Origin: Streptomyces antimycoticus
Lineage (GTDB): Bacteria; Actinomycetota; Actinomycetes; Streptomycetales; Streptomycetaceae
NCBI RefSeq assembly: GCF_005405925.1
Contig: NZ_BJHV01000001.1
Span: forward strand, 7,254,001-7,318,000
Direction: 5' to 3'
Length of the DNA: 64,000 nucleotides
The position numbers and the translations under genes were made by a program. Positions 24,353-33,559 of this stretch are shown piece by piece. Within the stretch, counting starts at the first letter, position 1; the number at the start of each line of letters is the position of its first letter. A model generated the notes under the pieces. That model saw only the letters and a program-made list of their open reading frames with translations. It searched no databases and had not been told where the DNA came from.

Positions 24353-26596
24353 ATGGCGCGAAAGCCGAGGAACAGCCGGTCAGGGGGCAAGGGGCAGCAC
24401 ATGGACACCGAGGGCACGTTCGACCCACGCAGCACACGCCACAACCCGCTCCCACCCCCGCCCCCGCAATCCCCGCCCTCCTTCCCCACGGCCCCGCGGC
24501 CGGTGCCGCCGACCGCGCCCCCTGCGGCCCCTGGTGCGCCGGTACCCGCCCAGGCTCCCGGCGCGCCCCCGGCCCCCGGGCCCGCGGCCCGTCCGTCCTT
24601 CGTCGCCTGGCTGCGCGCTCCGCGGTCCGAGGCGGCACCGGGGGTGTGGACGTACGAGCACAAGCCCAAGGCGCCGGAGGAGCCGGATCGCATCCCAGGG
24701 CGGCGGCTGCTCAGCGGGGCCCTGATCTCGGCCTTGTGCGGCTGGCTGGTCTGGTCACTGATCTATTACGAGTACTTCGGCAGCTTCTACCTCTGGCCGC
24801 TGTACCTGCTGACCCCGGAGTCCTGGGTCGAAGGTGCCGACAAGATGGCCTTCGTCTGGGCTTGGCGTATCTACCAGGTCATCTTCGCAGGGGTACTCGC
24901 CGTGATCTTCGGCCGCGTCGGCCACTGGTCCGAAGTCTGGCGCCGTTACGTCGCGCCCCTCTTCCGGCGGGCCTGGGATGAGCCCACCCCTGAGGCGGCC
25001 GTCGCGGGGCGGCCGGAGGGGGATCCGCTGGAGTGGCCGCACCTGCGGGCCGCGGGGGCGCACAGTGCGGCTGATCGGTTGGCGGCGGACGCACGGGCGG
25101 GGGCGATGAATGACGTCGACCATGCCCGGATCGAGCGCGCCTGGCAGTCCGTGCGGGCCGGGAGGAACTCCCTCGCCTCGTTCACCGACACCGTGCTGCG
25201 CCACGGCGCCGCCTCCTACGGTCACCCGTCCGGCGCGCGGGATCTGCCCGCCAGGACGGCGCGACATGATCTCCTCGCGCGTCAGGTCCGCCTCGGCACC
25301 GCCTCCGACGACCCCCGCAACCCGTACCAGCACCGCGGCGTCGGGCTCGCCCTCGAGCCCGACGTGCTCGCCACCTCGCTGCTGGCCGTCGGCCCGCCCG
25401 GTTCGGGGAAGACGGGGCGGATGGTGCGGCCCGTCGTGGAGTCGCTGTGTCTGCAGGCGCTCGCCGGGCAGGTCGCCGTCGTGGCGGTCGGGGCGGCGGG
25501 GGCCGGGCTCGGGGCGGATGAGGCGTTCGACGTCGTCGTGAAGATCGGCCGGCCCGACTCCGGCTACGACTTCGACCTCTACGGCGGCACCACCGACCCC
25601 GACGAGGCCGCGGGCATCCTCGCCGAGGCCCTGATCGGCGACATGGCCGCCTCGCTGCCCGGCGGGGACAGCCGACGCGCCGCCACCGCGCTGGCCCAGC
25701 TGCTCGGCCCCTACCGCGCCGCCCACGGCCGCTTCCCGTCCGTCCCGGATCTGCGGGAGCTGCTGGACGGTTCCAAGACGGCCGTCAACGCGCTGCGCGA
25801 GGCGCTGGACGAGGCCGGGGAGCGGGCGCAGGCCCGTGAGCTGGAGGCACGGGTCCGGCAGTCGGGTGCGCCCGGGGACGTGGGCACGCTGCTCGCGGAC
25901 CGGATCGCGCTGCTGGACCGGCCCGCGTTCGCCGATTTCTTCGACACCACCGGCGACCGCCGCCCGTTCTCCCTCCGCGCCCTCGAACACCCCCTCCGGG
26001 TCCGTATCGATCTGCCCGAGCGCGGCCATGCGGAGGCGTCGCGGATGCTGGCGCGGCTGGTCCTGGCGCAGTTCACCGAGTGCGCCGTGGGCCGCGCCGA
26101 CCGTTCGCTGTTCGCCTGTCTGGTCCTCGACGACGCCTCGCACACCATCACCCCCGAGGCCCTGCGCGGTATCCAGCGGCTCCGCTCCGCCCACGCGGGC
26201 GCCGTGCTCACCCTCCGCACCCTCGACGACGTCCCCGAGGCGCTGCGCAGCGCCCTGCTCGGCGCGGTCGGCTGCCGGATGGCCTGTGCCGGGGTGACGA
26301 CCTGGGACGGGGCGCGGTTCGCGGAGGTGTGGGGGACGGAGTGGGTCGAGACGCGGGACGTCACCGACCGGCAGATCATCGCCGAGGAACCGCTCACCAA
26401 GGTGCTGCACTTCATCCGTAAGGTCGTCACCGGTAAGGCGGTGACCACGCAGTCGGTGACCGTACGGACGGTGGAGCGCGAGCGCTGGTCCGCCTCCGAG
26501 CTGGCCCACGCGGTTCCCGCCGGGCATGCGGTGCTGTCGGTGACCTCCGTAAGGGGCGAGGGCGGGCCGCCGGTGCTGGTGGATCTCCGCGGGTGA
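24353..26596 (+). CDS. Membrane-anchored P-loop ATPase (TraG/FtsK-like), unknown function
   Basis: 747 residues. Residues 1-85 are Pro/Ala-rich and disordered. Two hydrophobic helices follow at about 118-138 and 170-188. Walker A is LLAVGPPGSGKTGRM (347-354 core), and a Walker B-like LFACLVLDDASH lies near residue 590. The ATPase domain resembles the HerA/FtsK/TraG coupling-protein class, but I see no DNA-translocase gamma domain and no conjugation neighbours. ATG 24353 lacks a Shine-Dalgarno and lies 5 nt after a TAGATT box, so it may be leaderless; ATG 24401 is the alternative. It is divergent from gabT. It may be a conserved actinomycete protein of unknown role. Confidence 0.72.
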   Translation: MARKPRNSRSGGKGQHMDTEGTFDPRSTRHNPLPPPPPQSPPSFPTAPRPVPPTAPPAAPGAPVPAQAPGAPPAPGPAARPSFVAWLRAPRSEAAPGVWTYEHKPKAPEEPDRIPGRRLLSGALISALCGWLVWSLIYYEYFGSFYLWPLYLLTPESWVEGADKMAFVWAWRIYQVIFAGVLAVIFGRVGHWSEVWRRYVAPLFRRAWDEPTPEAAVAGRPEGDPLEWPHLRAAGAHSAADRLAADARAGAMNDVDHARIERAWQSVRAGRNSLASFTDTVLRHGAASYGHPSGARDLPARTARHDLLARQVRLGTASDDPRNPYQHRGVGLALEPDVLATSLLAVGPPGSGKTGRMVRPVVESLCLQALAGQVAVVAVGAAGAGLGADEAFDVVVKIGRPDSGYDFDLYGGTTDPDEAAGILAEALIGDMAASLPGGDSRRAATALAQLLGPYRAAHGRFPSVPDLRELLDGSKTAVNALREALDEAGERAQARELEARVRQSGAPGDVGTLLADRIALLDRPAFADFFDTTGDRRPFSLRALEHPLRVRIDLPERGHAEASRMLARLVLAQFTECAVGRADRSLFACLVLDDASHTITPEALRGIQRLRSAHAGAVLTLRTLDDVPEALRSALLGAVGCRMACAGVTTWDGARFAEVWGTEWVETRDVTDRQIIAEEPLTKVLHFIRKVVTGKAVTTQSVTVRTVERERWSASELAHAVPAGHAVLSVTSVRGEGGPPVLVDLRG

Positions 26597-26803
26597 CCGA
26601 CCGGCGCCCCAGGTGTTCCGCATTGCCGCGGTCAGCTGCTCCGCCGCGGGTGCCCCGTTCAACGTGACGGGGCGACCGCAGCGTCACGGCCAGAACGGTG
26701 GCCAAATCAGGCCGTCAATTCCCCGTATTCCTCCATTGAGGCAGAATCGGCAGTAGCCGTTCATACGGGGCGGTGAAGTCGTCGCATTCGCATCGAAGGT
26801 GCC

Positions 26804-28564
26804 ATGCCTCCCACGCTCGCCTCACTCGTCCGCCACCCCGGTCTCAAGCTGTCCGTGCTCGCGGGCGAGGACCGGCTGGAGACGCCGGTGCGCTGGGCAC
26901 ATGTCAGCGAGCTCGCCGACCCCGTGCCCTATATGGAGGGCGGCGAGCTCCTCCTGATCACCGCGATGCAGATCGAGGCCGAGGACCCGGAGGAGATGAG
27001 CCGCTATGTGCGGCGGCTGGTGGGCGCGGGCGTGGTCGGGCTCGGCTTCGCACTCGGCGTCAAGTACGCCGAGGTGCCGGCCGCGCTCGCCGCGGCGGCC
27101 AAGGAGGAGGGGCTGCCGCTGATCGGCGTGCCCCGACCCACCCCCTTCATCGCGATCAGCAAGGCCGTCTCCGCGGCGATAGCCGCCGACCAGTACCGGG
27201 CCGTGACCGCCGGGTTCGAGGCGCAGCGCGAGCTGACCCGCGCCGCCATCGGCGCCGAGGGGCCCGCCGCGCTGCTCGCCCGGCTCGCCGCCCATGTCGA
27301 CGGCTGGGCCGCGCTCTACGACGTCTCCGGCTCCGTGGTCGCCGCCGCCCCCGACTGGGCCGCCCGCCGCGCCGCCCGGCTCACCCCCGACGTCGAGCGG
27401 CTGCGCTCCCGCCCCGGCCCCGCCAGCATCGTGGTCGGCGGGGGCGGCGACGCCGGGGCCACGGGCGCGGAACCGGCCGAGGACACGGCCGTCGCCGACC
27501 GGGTGGAGCTCCAGTCCCTGGGCACCGGGCGCCGTACCACCCGCGGCGTGCTGGCGGTCGGCACGGGCGCGCCGCTGGGCACCGCCGAGCGCTATGCCGT
27601 GCACTCCGCGGTCGCGCTGCTGACCCTGACCACCGAGCGTTCGCGCGCCCTGCGGGAGGCCGAGCAGCGGCTCGGCGCCGCCGTGCTGCGGATGCTGCTC
27701 GCGGGCGAGCCCGACCATGCGCGGGCGGTCGCCGGGCGGCTGTACGGCGGGCTGCTCGACGCGCCGTTCCGGATGCTGGTCGCCGAGGTGCCGTCCGGCG
27801 GTGCGGCCCAGTCGCCCCACGCGGCGACCTCCGCGGCGGACGAGGCCCCTGCGGAGCCCTTCGCGGAAGCCGCGACCACCACCGGCACGGCCGCCGGTGA
27901 GACCGAGGCGGCCGACCCCCTCGCCACGCTCACCGACACCATGGAGGCGGCCGCGGCCCGCATCGGCGAGTCGGTGCTGATCGTGCCCGACGGCGAACGG
28001 CTCATCGTGCTGGCCCCCGACGGCGGCGCGGCGGTCTCGGCATGCGCCGAGCACGCCCGGGCCGTCGAGAGCCGCCGCGGCACCAAGGCCCGCCCCCGCG
28101 ACCGTACGGCCGCCGCCGCGCCCCACGGCGACGAGCTGGTCATCGGGCTGTCCGCCCCCTCGGGCCCCATCGCGGCCGCGGCCGCCTACCGCCAGGCCGA
28201 GCAGGCGCTGTCGGTGGCACGCCGCCGCGGCCGGATGCTGGTCGAGCATGAGCAGGTCGCCGCGGGTTCGGTGCTGCCCCTGCTCGCCGACGACGCCGTA
28301 AGGGCGTTCGCCGACGGCATGCTGCGCGCCCTGCACGAGCACGACGCCACCGGCCGGGGCGATCTGGTCGCCTCGCTGCGCGCCTGGCTCTCCCGGCACG
28401 GCCAGTGGGACGCGGCCGCCGCCGACCTCGGCGTCCACCGGCACACCTTGCGCTACCGGATGCGCCGCGTCGAGGAGATCCTGGGCCGCTCCCTGGACGA
28501 CCCGGACGTCCGTATGGAGCTCTGGCTCGCCCTCAAGACCACGGCCGCCGGCACCTCGGGCTGA
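26804..28564 (+). CDS. PucR-family transcriptional regulator, probable regulator of GABA/polyamine genes
   Basis: 586 residues. The N-terminal PucR domain spans about 5-125 (VRWAHVSELADPVPYMEGGE, ELLLITAMQI). The C-terminal PucR helix-turn-helix spans about 520-580 (WLSRHGQWDAAAADLGVHRH, TLRYRMRRVEEILG, DPDVRMELWLALKT). The middle holds Ala/Glu-rich insertions around residues 330-380. The ATG follows GAAGG. It has the same architecture as the regulator at 4084 but is 70 residues longer. It directly precedes the aldehyde dehydrogenase at 28766 by 201 bp on the same strand and lies beyond gabT. Those two genes are its most likely targets. The effector is unknown. Confidence 0.88.
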   Translation: MPPTLASLVRHPGLKLSVLAGEDRLETPVRWAHVSELADPVPYMEGGELLLITAMQIEAEDPEEMSRYVRRLVGAGVVGLGFALGVKYAEVPAALAAAAKEEGLPLIGVPRPTPFIAISKAVSAAIAADQYRAVTAGFEAQRELTRAAIGAEGPAALLARLAAHVDGWAALYDVSGSVVAAAPDWAARRAARLTPDVERLRSRPGPASIVVGGGGDAGATGAEPAEDTAVADRVELQSLGTGRRTTRGVLAVGTGAPLGTAERYAVHSAVALLTLTTERSRALREAEQRLGAAVLRMLLAGEPDHARAVAGRLYGGLLDAPFRMLVAEVPSGGAAQSPHAATSAADEAPAEPFAEAATTTGTAAGETEAADPLATLTDTMEAAAARIGESVLIVPDGERLIVLAPDGGAAVSACAEHARAVESRRGTKARPRDRTAAAAPHGDELVIGLSAPSGPIAAAAAYRQAEQALSVARRRGRMLVEHEQVAAGSVLPLLADDAVRAFADGMLRALHEHDATGRGDLVASLRAWLSRHGQWDAAAADLGVHRHTLRYRMRRVEEILGRSLDDPDVRMELWLALKTTAAGTSG

Positions 28565-28765
28565 GGCGCGCACCTACGCCACGAGGCGACCGTCTCGTCC
28601 CGGGCACCCCCTTCCCGGTCACCTCATCCCGATCTCCCCCGAATCGGGCACGCCATAGCGGAGCGCCGACGGCTCCGACTGCTACGTCCCGGACAAACGC
28701 CCAGCGGGCCGGGCGCGCCTACGGTTGGGAGGAGAGACATCACTTCAGAAGGGTCGGGATCCGCT

Positions 28766-30226
28766 GTGCCAGACACAAACGAAGCTGTCACCCATGCGTT
28801 CTGGCTCGCCGGCCGCAAGGCGACGGGCGAGAGCACGCTCGAGGTCACCTCGCCCTGGGACGGCCGCCGCGTCGGCGTGGTGAGCGTTCCCACCGATGCG
28901 CAGGTCGAGGAGGCCGTCGCCGCGGCCGACGCGGTGCGCGAGGAGTTCGCCGCGACCCCCGCGCATGTCCGGGCCGCCGCGCTGGACCATGTCTCGCGCC
29001 GCCTCGCCGAGCGCGGTGAGGAGATCGCCCGGCTGATCTCGGACGAGAACGGCAAGCCGATCAAGTGGGCGCGCGGCGAGGTGGGCCGCGCCGTGTCCGT
29101 CTTCCGGTTCGCGGCCGAGGAGGCCCGCCGGTTCAACAGCGGGGAGGCCCAGCGGCTGGACACCGACGCCGGTGGCACCGGGCGGCTCGCGCTGACCCGC
29201 CGCTTCCCGCGCGGCACCGTGCTCGGCATCTCGCCGTTCAACTTCCCGCTGAACCTCAGCGCCCACAAGGTCGCCCCGGCGCTCGCGGTCGGCACGCCGA
29301 TCATCCTCAAGCCGGCGCCCGCGACCCCGCTGTCCGCGCTGGTCCTGGGCGAGCTGCTGGCCGAGACCGAACTCCCGGCGGGCTCCTGGAGCGTCCTTAC
29401 GGTGCCCAACGACCGGATGCCCGCACTGGTCCAGGACGAGCGGCTGCCGGTCATCTCCTTCACCGGTTCGGAGAAGGTCGGCTACACGATCAAGGAGTCG
29501 GTGCCGCTCAAGCACTGCACCCTGGAGCTCGGTGGCAACGGCGCCGCGGTCGTCCTGTCGGACTACGCCTCCGACGCCGACCTCGACTGGGCGGCCACCC
29601 GCATCGGCACCTTCTCCAACTACCAGGGCGGACAGTCCTGCATCTCCGTACAGCGGGTGATCGCGGACGCGTCCGTCTACGAGGAGCTCGTGCCGAAGAT
29701 CGTCGCGGCCGTCGAGGGGCAGGTCACCGGCGACCCGAACGATGACGCCACCGATGTCGGCCCGCTGATCAGCGAGGACGCCGCCAAGCGCGTCGAGTCC
29801 TGGGTCGACGAGGCCGTCCGGGCCGGTGCGAAGCTGCTGACCGGCGGCAAGCGCGAGGGCTCGAACTACGCCCCGACCGTGCTCGCGGACGTCCCCGCGG
29901 AGGTCACCCTCTCCTGCGAGGAGATCTTCGGGCCGGTGCTCACCCTGCACAAGGTGACGGACGAGGACGAGGCGTTCGCGGCCGTCAACGACTCCAAGTA
30001 CGGCCTCCAGGCGGGCGTCTTCACCCGCGAGGTGCGCACCGCCTTCCGCGCCCACCGCGCCCTGGAGGTCGGCGGCGTGATCATCGGCGATGTGCCCTCG
30101 TACCGCGCCGACCAGATGCCGTACGGCGGCGCCAAGAAGTCCGGCGTCGGCCGCGAGGGCGTGCGGTACGCGATGGAGGACTACACCTACGAGCGGGTCA
30201 TGGTCCTCACCGGCCTCGACCTCTGA
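28766..30226 (+). CDS. Aldehyde dehydrogenase, putative succinate-semialdehyde or related
   Basis: 486 residues. The catalytic Glu is in TLELGGNGAAVV (E254) and the Cys in YQGGQSCISVQRV (C292), with SPFNFPLNLSAHKVAPAL at the cofactor site and EEIFGPVLTL. The GGQSCISVQRV context differs from the QDCTAATR pair elsewhere in the window. It places this enzyme nearer lactaldehyde/GapN-like ALDHs. Following the PucR gene and near gabT, it is a good candidate for oxidising succinate semialdehyde to succinate, which would close the GABA shunt. That substrate is inferred from context, and an alternative aldehyde is possible. It starts at GTG 28766 with a GAAGGG 12 nt upstream. Confidence 0.83.
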   Translation: MPDTNEAVTHAFWLAGRKATGESTLEVTSPWDGRRVGVVSVPTDAQVEEAVAAADAVREEFAATPAHVRAAALDHVSRRLAERGEEIARLISDENGKPIKWARGEVGRAVSVFRFAAEEARRFNSGEAQRLDTDAGGTGRLALTRRFPRGTVLGISPFNFPLNLSAHKVAPALAVGTPIILKPAPATPLSALVLGELLAETELPAGSWSVLTVPNDRMPALVQDERLPVISFTGSEKVGYTIKESVPLKHCTLELGGNGAAVVLSDYASDADLDWAATRIGTFSNYQGGQSCISVQRVIADASVYEELVPKIVAAVEGQVTGDPNDDATDVGPLISEDAAKRVESWVDEAVRAGAKLLTGGKREGSNYAPTVLADVPAEVTLSCEEIFGPVLTLHKVTDEDEAFAAVNDSKYGLQAGVFTREVRTAFRAHRALEVGGVIIGDVPSYRADQMPYGGAKKSGVGREGVRYAMEDYTYERVMVLTGLDL

Positions 30227-30307
30227 TCCACCCCGCCCGGCCCCGCCCCACCCCGGGGCCCGGCGCCGGGGGAAGGCTCGCCTCGGCCGCTCCGGACCCT
30301 CGAACCC

Positions 30308-33268
30308 TCAACCGGAGAAGCCGAGGCGGGCCAGTCTCAGACCGCCGCGCAGCGTGATGTGCAGGTCCTGGACGCCGGTCGGCGGCGTGGGCAGGGCGGC
30401 GCGGACCGTGGTGTACGCGTAGCGGCCGCCGGTGGGCGGCACGGCGGCGGTGGCCAGCGTGGTGCCGTCGGCGAGATGCACCTCGACCGTCGCGTCGTCC
30501 CCCGCCCCGGCCGCGGCCGCGTCGCGCGCCGCCTCGACGGTCATCGACGTGGCGCCCGCGCCGAAGTCGCAGGCGCGGAAGAGCAGCCGGCCGACCGCGG
30601 AATCACGGCAGGCCACCGCGTCCCCGCGGACCTTGGTGCGGTCCACCAGCACGATCCCGTCCGCCGCGTCGAAGTCCGCGGCCTCCAGACCGCGCCGCAG
30701 CACCGGGCGCGGCGCGGGCGGCGGGCCCTCGACGGTGACGGTGGCGGTGGCACGGAGATCCGCGCTGGACGCGCCCGCGTGGATCTCGTACGTCCCCGGG
30801 TCGACGGTCCAGCGGCCGTGCGCCACGTCCCAGAAGCCCAGCGCGTCCTCGACCGGCACGGTGAAGAACAGCCGCACCCGCTCGCCCCGGCGCAGCCGCA
30901 CCCGGCGGTGGGCGATCAGCCGGCGGTGCGGCAGCGGCACCCGCGACCTTGGCGCGCTCGCGTAGATCTGCACGACCTCGTCGCCGTCGTACGGACCGGA
31001 GTTGGCGACCTCGCACTCCACGGTCAGGCCCGCCTCCCGCCGCACCGACAGCTCGCCGTAGCTGAAGTCGGTGTACGACAGGCCGTGCCCGAAGGGGAAG
31101 AGCGGGGCGCCGTCGAAGTACAGATAGGTGGCGCGCGAGGCGATGATGTCGTAGTCGAGCAGGTCCGGCAGATCGTCGTGGGAGGCGTACCAGGTCTGCG
31201 GCAGCCGCCCCGCCGGTGAGACGTCCCCGAACAGCACCCGGGCCAGCGCCGTGCCCGCCGCCTGGCCGCCGTGCGCCGTCCACAGCAGCGCGGGCAGCGC
31301 GTCGGCCGCCTCCCCGACCGCGTAGGGATAGCTGGACGTCAGCACCAGCGCGGTCCGCGGATTGGCGGCGTGGGCCGCGCGCCACAGCCGCTCCTGCTGG
31401 GCGGGCAGGGTGAGGGTGGTGCGGTCCTCGGTCTCCCGGCCGCCGATATGCGGATCGTTGCCCGCCACGACCACCACGGCGTCCGCCCGCGCGGCGGCGC
31501 GGGTCACCGCGTCCTCGCCGCGCTCGACGACCTCCAGCCGGAAGACGCTCGCCTCCACGCCGCTGTCACGCCCGGCAACCTTCAGCCCGCCCGCGGCGAC
31601 ACAGACATAGCCGCCCGTCCCCCTATGTCTGAGGAGGTGCCCGTCGCGGTGCGCTTCGAGCGTGAACGTCTCCTGGACCACCCAGCCCCCGGGCCGTTCG
31701 GCCGCCGCGCGCACGAAGCCGTCCTCGGCCACGGTCAGATAGCGGCCGGAGGGCGCGCGCAGGGTGAGCACACCGCCGCCCCAGTCGGCCAGGGACAGAT
31801 CGGTGGGGGCGTCGCCGACGGTCAGCGGGGGCAGGTCGGTACGGGCCGCCGTATGGGCGGGGTTGAGCGAGCCTTCGTCCGCCAGCCCCTCCTCCGTGGG
31901 CCCTTCGTCTGCCGGGCCCTCGTCCGTGGGCCCCTCGCCCTCCTCCTCCGCCGCGTCCGGCACCCGCACCCAACCGGCCGCGGTGCGCAGCCGTACGGTG
32001 TCCAGGCCGTCCGTGAACACCACCCGGTCCGCGCCGAGCCGCTCGGCCAGCGCCTCCCGTGGCGAACTGCGCCGGATCAGGCTGCCGCTGTACCAGTCCA
32101 GCTTGCACTCGTCGGCGAGCGGACCGACGACCGCGAGGGTGCGGACGGCGCTCTCGGAGAGCGGCAGCAGACCGTCGTTGGCCAGCAGGACGACGGCCTG
32201 TTCGGCGGCATCCAGGGCGAGCGCGCGATGGGCGGGAGTGTCGAAGGCCCCGTCGGTTCCGTCTGCCGCTCCGTCGTGCTGGTCAGGCTCGTCGAACTCG
32301 TCGAACTCGCCCAGCGCACACCGCATCGTCAGCAGCCGCCGCACCGCCGTGTCCACCGTGGACGCGTCGATCAGCCCGCGCTCCAGGGCGCCCCGCACCC
32401 GCGCGATCGTCTTCGACGCGTCCTGGTCGTGGTCGGTGAAGCTGTCCACCCCCGCCAGCAGAGCCGCGGCGATGGCCTCCTCATGGGTGTCGAAGTAGTG
32501 CTCGGAGTCGACCAGATTGGACGGCGCGCCCGCGTCGGAGCAGACCACCAGCTCCTGGTCGGTCCAGGTGCGCAACTGCTCGCGCAGATATGGGGAGACG
32601 TGGTTGGGCCGCCCGTTGACCAGGTTGTACGCGGGCATCACCCCGGCCACCGCGCCCGCCCGCACCACCCCGCGGAAGGCAGCCAGATCGTATTCGTGCA
32701 GCACCCGCGGCCGCACCGAGGACGAGGTGGTGTCCCGGTCGGTCTCGTTGTTGTGCGCCAGCCAGTGCTTGAGGACGGGCGCGGTGCGCCAGCGCTCCGG
32801 GTGGTCGCCGCGCAGCCCGCGGGTATAGGCCGTGGCCAGGGCCGAGGTGAGATACGGATCCTCGGCGTACCCCTCCTCGTTGCGGCCCCAGCGCGGATCG
32901 CGCAGCAGATTCACCGTCGGAGACCACACATTGAGGCCCACCCGCGGATCGCGTGCGCGCATGGCCCGCGCCTCGCGGCCGACCGCCTCGCCGACACGCC
33001 GCACCAGTTGCGGGTTCCAGGTCGCGCCGAGCCCGAGGCCTTGAGGAAAGACGGTCGCCGGGCCCATCCAGGCGACACCGTGCAGCGCCTCCTGCCCGGT
33101 ACGGAAGGGCGCGAGGCCGAGCCGCTCCACTCCGGGCGCGAACTGGTGCAGCATCGCGATCCGCTCATCGAGCGTGAGCCGGGCCAGCAGATCCGCCACG
33201 CGCGTATGCACGGGCAGCCGCGCATCGCGAAACGGCGGACGCGTGATCAGACCACCGTCATCACTCAT
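30308..33268 (-). CDS. GH3 beta-glucosidase with inserted domain and C-terminal carbohydrate-binding-like domain
   Basis: 986 residues from ATG 33268 (GTG 33271 is better spaced from AAGGGG). The N-terminal GH3 barrel has FPQGLGLGATWN, KHWLAHNNETDRD and the nucleophile in VVCSDAGAPSN (D245). The C-terminal GH3 domain is interrupted at about residues 440-600. The insert starts with an acidic EGPTDEGPADEGPTEEGLAD repeat and continues with a beta-rich segment resembling a fascin/ricin-like fold. A fibronectin-III-like domain (FGHGLSYTDFSYGEL onward) and a CBM6-like beta-sandwich (about 870-986) follow. There is no signal peptide, so it should act in the cytoplasm on imported oligosaccharides. 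Operator copies lie upstream at 33334 and 33504. Confidence 0.87.
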   Translation of the reverse strand: MSDDGGLITRPPFRDARLPVHTRVADLLARLTLDERIAMLHQFAPGVERLGLAPFRTGQEALHGVAWMGPATVFPQGLGLGATWNPQLVRRVGEAVGREARAMRARDPRVGLNVWSPTVNLLRDPRWGRNEEGYAEDPYLTSALATAYTRGLRGDHPERWRTAPVLKHWLAHNNETDRDTTSSSVRPRVLHEYDLAAFRGVVRAGAVAGVMPAYNLVNGRPNHVSPYLREQLRTWTDQELVVCSDAGAPSNLVDSEHYFDTHEEAIAAALLAGVDSFTDHDQDASKTIARVRGALERGLIDASTVDTAVRRLLTMRCALGEFDEFDEPDQHDGAADGTDGAFDTPAHRALALDAAEQAVVLLANDGLLPLSESAVRTLAVVGPLADECKLDWYSGSLIRRSSPREALAERLGADRVVFTDGLDTVRLRTAAGWVRVPDAAEEEGEGPTDEGPADEGPTEEGLADEGSLNPAHTAARTDLPPLTVGDAPTDLSLADWGGGVLTLRAPSGRYLTVAEDGFVRAAAERPGGWVVQETFTLEAHRDGHLLRHRGTGGYVCVAAGGLKVAGRDSGVEASVFRLEVVERGEDAVTRAAARADAVVVVAGNDPHIGGRETEDRTTLTLPAQQERLWRAAHAANPRTALVLTSSYPYAVGEAADALPALLWTAHGGQAAGTALARVLFGDVSPAGRLPQTWYASHDDLPDLLDYDIIASRATYLYFDGAPLFPFGHGLSYTDFSYGELSVRREAGLTVECEVANSGPYDGDEVVQIYASAPRSRVPLPHRRLIAHRRVRLRRGERVRLFFTVPVEDALGFWDVAHGRWTVDPGTYEIHAGASSADLRATATVTVEGPPPAPRPVLRRGLEAADFDAADGIVLVDRTKVRGDAVACRDSAVGRLLFRACDFGAGATSMTVEAARDAAAAGAGDDATVEVHLADGTTLATAAVPPTGGRYAYTTVRAALPTPPTGVQDLHITLRGGLRLARLGFSG

Positions 33269-33333
33269 CACGGATACCGATCCCCTTACCCAGTTCGTCG
33301 GAGACGTGCCGCACACGGTGATGCATCATCAAT

Positions 33334-33347
33334 TCGAAGCGCTTCGA
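33334..33347. promoter_or_regulatory. LacI-family operator, copy 1 (GH3 side)
   Basis: TCGAAGCGCTTCGA, a perfect 14-bp palindrome with the central CG typical of LacI-family sites, 66 bp upstream of the GH3 start. The centre is exactly 170 bp from copy 2. Confidence 0.85.
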
Positions 33348-33503
33348 TGCTGAGGGCGTCACACCGACCCTGTCAAGGCTCAATGAGCCAACGCCCGCAC
33401 CCGGCCCATCGATTGGCCAGATCCTCGATAGCCAGATGCCCAACGGCTCATTTCGACACCGCTCTTGCGCGACCTCACCCCCCGACTTAACCTCAGCGCA
33501 ATA

Positions 33504-33517
33504 TCGAAGCGCTTCGA
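33504..33517. promoter_or_regulatory. LacI-family operator, copy 2 (binding-protein side)
   Basis: TCGAAGCGCTTCGA again, perfect, 43 bp upstream of the start of the binding-protein gene at 33560. With copy 1 it controls both arms of the divergent region and may support a repression loop. Confidence 0.85.
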
Positions 33518-33559
33518 CCATCGATCGTACGGCGGGCACGCCACGAAGGGTTGACGCAC

